Of a stretch of 64,000 nt of DNA, positions 56,933-64,000 are shown one piece after another. How positions within the stretch are numbered: the first letter of the stretch is position 1; each line of letters opens with the position of its first letter. This stretch comes from Colwellia sp. C2M11 (GTDB lineage Bacteria; Pseudomonadota; Gammaproteobacteria; Enterobacterales; Alteromonadaceae). Position numbers and translations under genes: made by a program. Where the stretch lies: the NCBI RefSeq assembly GCF_018860915.1, contig NZ_JAHKQD010000015.1, forward strand, positions 124,001 through 188,000. Reading direction: 5' to 3'. The notes below the pieces were generated by a model. That model had not been told where the DNA came from. It worked only from the letters and a program-made list of their open reading frames with translations, and searched no databases.

Positions 56933-57397
56933 ATGACAGCAACTAATTACTCCGAAATATCAATACAAACCGAAGATTTTAGCCTAGCAGATGAAGTTGC
57001 CTTACTTGAAAAAAATAATGCGACTGATGGCGCTGTGGTGACTTTTACTGGTCGTGTCCGTAATCAAAACGAAGGTAAAAGTGTTACTAGTTTAACCCTA
57101 GAGCATTATCCAGTGATGACTGAAAAATCATTATTAGCCATTATTCATCAAGCAAAAGAGCGCTGGGACATTGGACGTGTAAAAGTAATTCATCGTATTG
57201 GAGAGCTATTTATTGGTGAGCAAATTGTGTTTGTTGGAGTAACTAGCCAACATCGCAAAGATGCATTCGCTGCCAATGAATTTATTATGGATTACTTAAA
57301 AGTACAGGCACCTTTTTGGAAAAAAGAAGCTAATAAAGATGGTGTTAAGTGGTTAGACGCTAAATCAAGTGATCAAAGTAAAGCAGCCGTTTGGTAA
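56933..57397 (+). CDS. moaE: Molybdopterin synthase catalytic subunit MoaE
   Basis: A 154-residue subunit: GAVVTFTGRVRNQNEGKSVTSLTLEHYPVMTEKSL, KVIHRIGELFIGEQIVFVGV, HRKDAFAANEFIMDYLKVQAPFWKKE. The conserved lysines and arginine around the MoaD-tail pocket are present. It works with MoaD to convert cPMP into molybdopterin. Next gene modA starts 14 bases later. Confidence 0.97.
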   Translation: MTATNYSEISIQTEDFSLADEVALLEKNNATDGAVVTFTGRVRNQNEGKSVTSLTLEHYPVMTEKSLLAIIHQAKERWDIGRVKVIHRIGELFIGEQIVFVGVTSQHRKDAFAANEFIMDYLKVQAPFWKKEANKDGVKWLDAKSSDQSKAAVW

Positions 57398-57411
57398 AGG
57401 ATAACTAATCA

Positions 57412-58224
57412 ATGAAACTGTATTCATTTACTCAATCGCTTACTAATAAAATAGTCCTAGTTATACTCAGCATTAGCATCATCCTGAGTAACCAAGCCCT
57501 GAGTGCGAATAAAGCAGAGCAAACCAATACTAATAATCACCCTCTCCGCATTGCCGTTGCTTCCAACTTTACTACCCCATTAAAAGAACTTTTAATAGAT
57601 TTTCATCAACAAACCGGTATCAAGACTCAAATTATTAGTGGTGCAACTGGTGCTATGTTTATACAAATTCAGCATGGTGCGCCTTTTGATATTTTTCTCG
57701 CTGCTGATAGCATTAGACCGGCAAAACTTGAACAGCAAAATTTGATCATTGCAAAGAGCCGAAAAACATATGCATTAGGTCAATTAGCGCTATTCTCAAT
57801 GAATTCAACAGTAAGTTTAGAAGATTTGCAGTATTTATCTCAAAAAGAAAACCAACGCTTTGCTATTGCAAACCCAGATACCGCTCCTTATGGCAAAGCT
57901 GCTAAAGAGACTTTAGCGCACTTAGGGCTATGGCAACCATACCAAAACAAGCTTGTTGTTGGCATCAATATCAACCAAACTTTTGCACAGATTCGTACAC
58001 AAGCAGTAAGCAACGGTTTAATAGCCAATAGCCAACTGGTATTAAATAACTTAGCTGGCGCTGTTATCCCTTCAGATTATCATCAGCCAATAGAGCAGCA
58101 ACTTGTCATCCTAAAAAACAGTAAAAATGTCGATAACGCAAAAAAATTAAGTGAATACCTACTGTCACCCAGTGTGCAAAAAAAGATTGTTAATTTTGGC
58201 TATGCGGCGATAGAGCAACCGTAA
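57412..58224 (+). CDS. modA: Molybdate ABC transporter substrate-binding protein ModA
   Basis: A 270-residue periplasmic protein with a signal peptide (about 1-32, ending NQALSA). The mature part shows IAVASNFTTPLKELLIDF, ISGATGAMFIQIQHGAPFDIFLAADSIRPAKLEQQ and FAIANPDTAPYGKAA, the ModA binding-site motifs. The stop is 1 base before modB. Confidence 0.95.
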   Translation: MKLYSFTQSLTNKIVLVILSISIILSNQALSANKAEQTNTNNHPLRIAVASNFTTPLKELLIDFHQQTGIKTQIISGATGAMFIQIQHGAPFDIFLAADSIRPAKLEQQNLIIAKSRKTYALGQLALFSMNSTVSLEDLQYLSQKENQRFAIANPDTAPYGKAAKETLAHLGLWQPYQNKLVVGININQTFAQIRTQAVSNGLIANSQLVLNNLAGAVIPSDYHQPIEQQLVILKNSKNVDNAKKLSEYLLSPSVQKKIVNFGYAAIEQP

Positions 58225-58225
58225 C

Positions 58226-58915
58226 ATGATAAATTCTGATGTACTGGCCTTATTAACCACGTTGAAAATGGCGGCCTTAACAACCTTAATTTTACTAATT
58301 CTTGGTACCCCTCTAGCCTGGTATTTAGCTAAAATGCGCAGTCGTTTTAAAGTTATTATTGAAGCAATTGTCGCCTTACCTTTAGTGTTACCGCCAACGG
58401 TGCTCGGCTTTTATTTACTTATTGCATTTTCACCACAACATTTACCTGGGCAGCTTTGGCAACAAGCAACAGGACAACAACTCGCCTTTAGTTTTTCAGC
58501 TATTGTTATTGGCTCTGTGCTCTACTCTATGCCTTTTGTAGTGCAGCCCCTACAAAAAGCGTTTGAGCAACTAGGCGACCCTTTGCTAGAAGCTGGAGCA
58601 ATGCTAGGCGCTGGCCCTATGGATAGATTTTTTAATATTGTGTTACCTATAACCAAGGCAAGTTTTATTACTGCTGCCAGTTTAGGCTTTGCTCATACCG
58701 TAGGTGAGTTTGGTGTAATACTCATGATTGGTGGTAACATTCCTGGTGAAACCAGAGTATTGTCTATTGCCCTTTTTGATCATGTTGAAGCCTTTGATTA
58801 TGCTAGAGCTCATGTGCTAGCAATTAGTTTATTAATTGGCTCTATGGTGTTGTTAGCCTCAATTTATCTATTGAATAACCCAAGAAAAAAAACAATGAAT
58901 AAGGCGAAGAGATGA
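58226..58915 (+). CDS. modB: Molybdate ABC transporter permease ModB
   Basis: A 229-residue permease with about five membrane helices, the ABC interaction EAA loop (EAGAMLGAGPMDRFFNIVLPI) and ALPLVLPPTVLGFYLL typical of ModB. It overlaps modC by 4 bases. Confidence 0.96.
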   Translation: MINSDVLALLTTLKMAALTTLILLILGTPLAWYLAKMRSRFKVIIEAIVALPLVLPPTVLGFYLLIAFSPQHLPGQLWQQATGQQLAFSFSAIVIGSVLYSMPFVVQPLQKAFEQLGDPLLEAGAMLGAGPMDRFFNIVLPITKASFITAASLGFAHTVGEFGVILMIGGNIPGETRVLSIALFDHVEAFDYARAHVLAISLLIGSMVLLASIYLLNNPRKKTMNKAKR

Positions 58916-60060
58916 CCGATGCTTTATTAAAAACGACATACCCTTTATTTCTCGATATTCAACTTGGCTTTGAACAACATGGTTTTGAACCATTCCAACT
59001 AACGGTTCAGCAGGGACTATCACTGGAAGGTATTACCGGTATTTTTGGCCATTCTGGCTCAGGAAAATCAACTCTTTTGCGTGCTATTGCTGGTTTAGAA
59101 AAAAAAATTACCGGTTCAATTACTTTGAATAATATCGACTTAATTAATAGTGACAGCAACATATTCATCAAAGCAGAACAACGGAATATTGGCTTAGTCT
59201 TTCAGGACTCACGTTTGTTTCCACATTTAAATGTGGTCGATAATTTAAAGTTTGCAACTAAGCGTTGTAAGAATAATCGATTGAACTTTGATGAAATCAT
59301 TAAGTTAACAGCGTTAGATAACCTTCGCCATAAATCTATTCATGAACTTTCTGGTGGGCAAAAACAACGAGTAGCACTTGCTCGTGCTATTCTAGCTGAA
59401 CCAATATTATTATTACTTGATGAGCCACTTAGCGCTCTTGATAGAAAAGCAAAAGCGAGTTTATTAAGCTTAATGCTTAAAGTTCAAGATGAGCTTCAGT
59501 TACCCATGTTTTATGTCAGTCACTCACTTGATGAACTTCAACAAGTGTGTGATAAATTACTGGTGTTATCGCAAGGAAAGGTAATTGGTTATGATGCGAT
59601 TCATACCATGATCCATCAATTAAACTATTCAGATGTAACCAGCGATGCCGATGACATTATTCATCAACAAACCAGTTTATCTTTACCAATAACAACCTTG
59701 GACAATGGTCAAGGTCTCGCAATATTAGCATTAAATGATGTTGAAAATATCTATTTACCTGCACTTGATGAGAGCTTTACCAAAGAAACACTGCGTTGCT
59801 TTATTTTAGCCAGCGATATTAGTATTTCATTAACCGAGCCCATTAATTCATCCATCGTGAACCACCTTTTTGTCAAAATATCCTCAATTGATATCATGAA
59901 AAACAAAGTGTTAATTACTGCAATATCAGTAAAAGGTAAAATAGAACAAGAGTTCTTTATTAATATCAGTACTTTTTCACAACAAAGGTTGGCACTTAAT
60001 ATTAATCAACAAGTATATTTACAATTTAAAGCCAGTGCTGTGCGCACTTACCTTTATTGA
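58912..60060 (+). CDS. modC: Molybdate ABC transporter ATPase ModC
   Basis: A 382-residue ATPase. Walker A GHSGSGKST, Q-loop VFQDSRLFPHL, signature LSGGQKQRVALARAI, Walker B LLLLDEPLSALD and a C-terminal Mop/TOBE-like domain (about 250-382) with VKISSIDIMKNKVLITAISV. It powers ModA/B and may sense molybdate through the C-terminal domain. End of the transport part of the operon. Confidence 0.96.
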   Translation: MTDALLKTTYPLFLDIQLGFEQHGFEPFQLTVQQGLSLEGITGIFGHSGSGKSTLLRAIAGLEKKITGSITLNNIDLINSDSNIFIKAEQRNIGLVFQDSRLFPHLNVVDNLKFATKRCKNNRLNFDEIIKLTALDNLRHKSIHELSGGQKQRVALARAILAEPILLLLDEPLSALDRKAKASLLSLMLKVQDELQLPMFYVSHSLDELQQVCDKLLVLSQGKVIGYDAIHTMIHQLNYSDVTSDADDIIHQQTSLSLPITTLDNGQGLAILALNDVENIYLPALDESFTKETLRCFILASDISISLTEPINSSIVNHLFVKISSIDIMKNKVLITAISVKGKIEQEFFINISTFSQQRLALNINQQVYLQFKASAVRTYLY

Positions 60061-60126
60061 CGTTACAATATCAAAACATAAACAAATAAATTATTCGCTT
60101 TCACTTAAAAATTTAAAGGTAACACA

Positions 60127-60888
60127 GTGTTAACAAGGCAAGAGCAACTTAAGTATTCACGACAAATAATGATGGATAAAATTGGTGAGCAAGGGCAAGT
60201 AGCACTGCGAAATGCCAAAGTACTCATTGTTGGTGTAGGCGGATTAGGTAATCCTGTTAGCCTCTATTTAGCTGCTGCTGGTGTTGGTACCTTATATCTT
60301 GCTGATGGTGATAATATAGAGCTGAGCAACTTACCACGCCAAATACAGTTCGACGAACAAGATATTAATCAAAACAAAGCAGATGTTGCCGCAGAGAAAC
60401 TTAGTACACAATTTCCGGATAGTAATATTGAAGCCATTGATGAAATGTTAGACCAAGAATTGTGCGATTATTATGTTCCACAAGTCGATTTAGTTTTAGA
60501 TTGCTCGGATAACATTCAAACACGTTATTTAATTAATCAAGCTTGTGTCACACATACTGTGCCTTTAGTAATAGGTGCCGCAACAGGGTTTGACGGTCAA
60601 CAACTACTTGTTGACCCTCGAAATAAAGACAGCGCTTGCTATCATTGCTTATTTCCAGCATCAATAAAAGCACCAACGAATAATTGCCAAACACTTGGTA
60701 TATTAGGCCCAGTACTTGCCATTATTGGTGGTATGCAAGCCTTACAAGCAATAAAGATATTAACAGCTGACGGCAATGAAAATAACACTCAAATTAATCA
60801 GTTAAACTTATATGATGGTTTAACAAATCAGTGGCAACAATTTAATATGAAAAAACAACAAAGCTGCAATGTGTGTGGAAATAGGTAG
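60127..60888 (+). CDS. moeB: Molybdopterin-synthase adenylyltransferase MoeB
   Basis: A 253-residue E1-like enzyme that adenylates the MoaD C-terminus before sulfur transfer. It has QEQLKYSRQIMMDKIGEQGQ, the nucleotide loop GVGGLGNPVSLYLAAAGVG, NLPRQIQF and the zinc-binding cysteine pairs CYHC and CNVC (CNVCGNR). Full length. It follows modC by 66 bases on the same strand, completing the MoaD activation cycle in the locus. Confidence 0.95.
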   Translation: MLTRQEQLKYSRQIMMDKIGEQGQVALRNAKVLIVGVGGLGNPVSLYLAAAGVGTLYLADGDNIELSNLPRQIQFDEQDINQNKADVAAEKLSTQFPDSNIEAIDEMLDQELCDYYVPQVDLVLDCSDNIQTRYLINQACVTHTVPLVIGAATGFDGQQLLVDPRNKDSACYHCLFPASIKAPTNNCQTLGILGPVLAIIGGMQALQAIKILTADGNENNTQINQLNLYDGLTNQWQQFNMKKQQSCNVCGNR

Positions 60889-60940
60889 GTATTAAGCTAT
60901 AGGTAGTATCAATATACATGTTGATGTAAATATTGACGTT

Positions 60941-60992
60941 AATGATTGATATCAACACGTGATGATATCAACACGTGATGATATCAATCATT
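60941..60992. repeat. Composite inverted/tandem repeat after moeB
   Basis: A 14-bp inverted repeat (AATGATTGATATCA at 60941-60954, complement at 60979-60992) encloses two tandem copies of a 16-mer (GATATCAACACGTGAT at 60948-60963 and 60964-60979). The repeats are palindromic in part (ACACGTGAT). It lies between the convergent moeB and rmf stops and could form a cruciform. Confidence 0.8.
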
Positions 60993-61069
60993 GTACAAAG
61001 TATATTCAGCATCTTAAGCATAATTAAGGCTGTTTACCTAGACTTAAGTAGAGCTATTGGCGTCAACTA

Positions 61070-61243
61070 TCATCTGAATAAGCCCATATTTCTATCAGTT
61101 ACTGCTTCACGCCATCCTCCTAGCCACTCAGATTTAGCATCAATACATTGATAAGGGCAATGCTCCTTTGACTTACCACTTAAACCCGCTTGGTAACCAT
61201 TTGAATGCGCTCTTCCTAACCGATCTCTTTTCTGTCTTTTCAT
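61070..61243 (-). CDS. rmf: Ribosome modulation factor RMF
   Basis: A 57-residue protein starting MKRQKRDRLGRAHSNGYQAG and continuing SGKSKEHCPYQCIDAKSEWLGGWREAVTDR, nearly the E. coli RMF pattern (MKRQKRDRLERAHQRGYQAG, CPYQ, WLGGWREA). RMF dimerises 70S ribosomes into inactive 100S particles in stationary phase. GAGGTG is its ribosome binding site. Confidence 0.95.
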   Translation of the reverse strand: MKRQKRDRLGRAHSNGYQAGLSGKSKEHCPYQCIDAKSEWLGGWREAVTDRNMGLFR

Positions 61244-61744
61244 TATTTAACACCTCGTAAAAAGTATCTTTTAAATTGTCACTGAAAAAGCAGTGATGAC
61301 AAGTCGAGTTTACTACTCATTGTTACTATCTATCATAAACAAGGTTTCATCTATCATGATATTCATCAATAATGCTTAGTTAGCTCATTAATAAAAACCT
61401 TATTTAAAGTGCTCGATAAATAACCAATCGACAATTAATTTAAAAGGATTTTTAGAATGCTTGCAAGTATGAAAAACATAAAAAATGTAAATAGAAATGA
61501 CATAAAAGATCATGAAAATAAATAATCTTTCAATCACGTTACTTCTATCAACTAAAACAATTCTTTAGCGCATTAGTTTACTTTTTACATAGAAGCAGGT
61601 GATATAAGAATAAACTGTTTATATGAATTTAGTTTAAAAAAAAGGGGCAATAATGCCCCTAAAATAATACCTAACTTTTTTGGATTAGTTAACTAACTTC
61701 AGTTCAAATGCCTGAGTTAACATCAACTAACAACCAACATGATA
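61244..61744. other. Intergenic region between rmf and the S10 peptidase gene
   Basis: About 500 bases. It contains an rmf leader hairpin (CACTG / CAGTG at 61280-61295, 37 bases before the rmf start), a 22-codon frame at 61456-61524 that has a ribosome binding site but no recognisable product, and the terminator of the peptidase gene at about 61633-61660. Nothing else stands out. Confidence 0.5.
61633..61660 (-). terminator. Intrinsic terminator of the S10 peptidase gene
   Basis: Stem AGGGGCA / TGCCCCT with the loop ATAA. On the minus strand it is followed by eight Ts (complement of the A-run 61634-61643). It is about 85 bases after the peptidase stop. Confidence 0.9.
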
Positions 61745-63262
61745 TTAATACTTCGCAGCTTCACCTTCTGCTGGTAATGTTTGCTGAATAAATTGACGAA
61801 CATCTTGGTTTGATTGCTTTAAATCTTCATGACGAAGGTACATCATGTGACCACTTCTATAACCTTTAAACGATAAACGATCACGCATTTGTCCGCTAGG
61901 ATCTAATTGCCACATAGTATACTTTGCATCGAAGTAATTAGTTGCGCCATCAAAGTAACCTGATTGAATCATCACATTTAAATACGGGTTTTGTGCCATG
62001 GCTAAACGTAAATTTTCACCCGTATTGTTATTACTACGATCCCATGGATGTACATTACCAAACATATTATATTTAACATCTGTTTTGTAATTTAGCTCTT
62101 CACGTAAATAATAATTAATCGCTGGCGTAAAGCTATGCAACCACGATGTTAACTCTGCGTTATAATCTGGACGAGAGCCGGCAACTTTTTTATCAATTCC
62201 TAAATAACGTGAATCTAAACGACCAATCGTTTGCTTTCTATCGCGCAATAACTCTTTCCAAAAAAAGTTATTATTTACATCTAAATTATTTGCTATTATC
62301 GCATCAACAGACAAACCTGAGTACATAGACACCCATTTTGCGATCTTGCGTTTTTCATCACTTGAAATAAAACCACCCTTTGCTAATGCTGGCATATATT
62401 CATTTATCGTAAATTGCTCTACTTCAGGTAATAATTCATCTAAGTCTTTGGCTTGATATTGTGCTGGTAAAGCATTGTGATACCAAGCTGCAGCTGCAAA
62501 ATAAGGTAAACGATTAGCTGATTTCACCGGGCCTTCACGTTTAATACCAATATCTGTTGGTGAGACTAAAATAACACCATTCACATACATCCATTGCTGT
62601 TGTTGAAGTGCTAAAGCCAAACCAGAAACTCTCGTCGTACCATAGCTTTCGCCAATTAAATATTTTGGAGAACGCCAGCGATTATTACGAGTAACAAAAG
62701 TATTAACCCACTCAGCTAAATATTTAACATCAGCATTAACGCCAAAAAACATGGCTTTTTGTTCTTCTTTACTCGGCATTTTACCGTCTTTATCAGGTAG
62801 AACTCTTGAATAACCAGTATTCACTGGGTTGACAAAAACAATATCAGCTACATCTAAAATAGAATAAGGATTAGTTTTAACGCCATAAGGTTGCAGTGGG
62901 TAACCTTCATCATCGACATTCAGTACTTTGGGACCAGTATAAGCAACATGCATCCACACGGAAGCTGAACCTGGGCCACCATTAAATGAGATTAATAACG
63001 GACGTTTGCTATTATTTTTAATATCGGTGCGTTGATAGTAAGTATAAAAAAGGCTTGCAGTAGGATTACCCTCTTCATCCCATACTGGTTGAGTACCAGT
63101 AGTTGCACTATATTTGATTTTTTGACCATTTATCTTAGTGCTATGTTGCGTTATTTGGTGTTCATCAATAACTAGCTTTCGGTCGTTATTTGCAAAAGTT
63201 GTTGGTGAAAGTGATACACCAACTAAGAAAACGATAGAAGTAAGTGTTGTGAATAATTTCAT
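61745..63262 (-). CDS. Secreted S10-family serine carboxypeptidase-like protein
   Basis: A 505-residue protein with a signal peptide (MKLFTTLTSIVFLVGVSLSPTTFA). It has FNGGPGSASVWMHVAYTGP, the nucleophile motif GESYGTTRVSGLA, and late GYFDGATNYFD and GHMMYLRHEDL that supply candidate Asp and His of the triad, the order of peptidase family S10. Such bacterial S10 proteins are usually periplasmic or exported. Substrate unknown. It stands alone with its own terminator. Confidence 0.88.
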   Translation of the reverse strand: MKLFTTLTSIVFLVGVSLSPTTFANNDRKLVIDEHQITQHSTKINGQKIKYSATTGTQPVWDEEGNPTASLFYTYYQRTDIKNNSKRPLLISFNGGPGSASVWMHVAYTGPKVLNVDDEGYPLQPYGVKTNPYSILDVADIVFVNPVNTGYSRVLPDKDGKMPSKEEQKAMFFGVNADVKYLAEWVNTFVTRNNRWRSPKYLIGESYGTTRVSGLALALQQQQWMYVNGVILVSPTDIGIKREGPVKSANRLPYFAAAAWYHNALPAQYQAKDLDELLPEVEQFTINEYMPALAKGGFISSDEKRKIAKWVSMYSGLSVDAIIANNLDVNNNFFWKELLRDRKQTIGRLDSRYLGIDKKVAGSRPDYNAELTSWLHSFTPAINYYLREELNYKTDVKYNMFGNVHPWDRSNNNTGENLRLAMAQNPYLNVMIQSGYFDGATNYFDAKYTMWQLDPSGQMRDRLSFKGYRSGHMMYLRHEDLKQSNQDVRQFIQQTLPAEGEAAKY

Positions 63263-63406
63263 TTCATATCTCAGTAATAAATTTGTTAATAAACTACCAT
63301 AAAGCTCATTACCTATCAGTTAATTAAGTTAAACCTACACAATAATGAGATTAAATTCTTAATATTAAACAATAAGATTGATACGAATAATTAATATTAA
63401 AAGCAA

Positions 63407-64000
63407 TTATGACATTTTAAACGTATCGATAGAACTTTCTAATTTTTCAGCTAATTCAGCAACTTGGTTACCATAAGTTAAGGTTGACATTGACTTATCA
63501 CTACTTTGTCGGCTTAAGCCCAACACTTCTTGAATACTATGGCTTATGTTATTACTTAACGCATTTTGTTGAGTCGCTGATTGGGAAATATCCCCACTCA
63601 TTTCATGTATGTTCTTTATTGCCTCGGTAATTAATAACAATGTTTGTAATAGCTCATTAGTATAACTTTGACAGTTATTCGCCTCATCTTTGCCTTGGCT
63701 AATGTCTGATGCTGCTTTTTCAGTTTGATGTTGTAAGGATTCAATCATACTTTGAATTTCTGTAGCTGATGCTTGAGTTCTACTTGCAAGTAAGCGCACT
63801 TCGTCGGCAACAACGGCAAAACCTCGACCTGCGTTTCCTGCTCTAGCCGCTTCAATAGCAGCATTTAATGCTAATAAGTTTGTTTGATCAGAAATGCTAT
63901 GAATAGTATCTAAAATACTACTAATATTAGCGGACTCTTGTTGTAAGACCGACATAACATCAGTAGTGCGATCCAACATAAGTGCTAAATTTTGCATTCG
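63407..64000 (-). CDS. Methyl-accepting chemotaxis protein, C-terminal part (cut by window edge)
   Basis: About 198 residues of the signalling region of a chemoreceptor running off the right end. It contains the hairpin tip [20 protein letters not shown] followed by [21 protein letters not shown], the universally conserved MCP signature, and the downstream helical bundle. The sensor and HAMP domains lie outside the window. The frame stays open to 64000. Stop at 63407. Confidence 0.93.
   Translation of the reverse strand, partial: RMQNLALMLDRTTDVMSVLQQESANISSILDTIHSISDQTNLLALNAAIEAARAGNAGRGFAVVADEVRLLASRTQASATEIQSMIESLQHQTEKAASDISQGKDEANNCQSYTNELLQTLLLITEAIKNIHEMSGDISQSATQQNALSNNISHSIQEVLGLSRQSSDKSMSTLTYGNQVAELAEKLESSIDTFKMS

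Noticed and set aside
61456-61524. 22-codon plus-strand frame with an AAGGAT ribosome binding site
   Set aside because: Too short and low-complexity (Lys/Asn/Met-rich) to support, with no known family.
1-64000. Prophage, insertion sequence, CRISPR array or integron
   Set aside because: No transposase, integrase, phage structural genes, or regularly spaced repeats are seen anywhere in the window.

Overview
The window looks like a low-GC marine gammaproteobacterium of the order Alteromonadales, most likely Colwelliaceae (Colwellia/Thalassotalea-like). This is inferred from AT-rich codon use, MotX (a Na+-type flagellar motor protein) beside rnr, the erpA/clcA/hemL neighbourhood, a compact moa-mod cluster, and a near-standard set of gammaproteobacterial housekeeping genes. 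I see no prophage, insertion sequence or CRISPR array. Almost all of it is chromosomal backbone, with a few accessory modules.

Layout. 1-2.6 kb: the start of fxsA, a decayed cutA and an intact dsbD, in the cutA-dsbD order known from E. coli. 2.6-6.7 kb (minus): a three-gene unit of a small periplasmic binding-like protein (apparent ATT start), a beta-barrel protein and a membrane GGDEF-EAL protein. 7.2-9.9 kb (plus): aroQ-accB-accC and a 52-residue Cys-rich protein. 10-11 kb: a CvpA-family protein. 11.5-18.9 kb (minus): a PQQ cluster, pqqA-B-C-D-E, then a half-length M16 peptidase, a 56-residue unknown protein and a TonB-dependent receptor. 19.2-22.2 kb: a proline iminopeptidase and an unusual membrane-anchored Gfo/Idh/MocA oxidoreductase. 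22.3-25.2 kb: copA-cueR with a textbook CueR operator.

25.3-31.5 kb (minus): tRNA-Ile2(CAU), rpoD, dnaG (no rpsU beside it), and rpsF-priB-rpsR-rplI. 31.7-37.5 kb: a tripartite RND efflux system. 37.9-43.2 kb: a DUF945 protein, rlmB, rnr and motX. 43.5-45.8 kb (plus): an HD-GYP and a GGDEF protein, a putative c-di-GMP degrading/synthesising pair. 45.8-51.7 kb: erpA (minus) with an IscR-type site on its promoter, then clcA-hemJ, pyrB and hemL. 52.2-60.9 kb: moeA, and divergently a Moco riboswitch followed by moaA-mobA-moaB-moaC-moaD-moaE-modABC-moeB, a complete molybdate uptake and cofactor locus. 61-64 kb: rmf, an S10 serine carboxypeptidase-like protein and the 3' part of a chemotaxis receptor.

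The candidates most worth following are: the PQQ cluster with its half-length M16 peptidase, small unknown protein and TonB receptor carrying a Cys-bracketed EF-hand-like loop; the membrane-Gfo/Idh/MocA fusion; the binding protein/barrel/GGDEF-EAL unit; a perfect 30-bp palindrome near the tRNA; and several regulatory sites (CueR, IscR, Moco riboswitch, pqqA-pqqB hairpin). All functional names rest on motif recognition by eye. No database search was possible.
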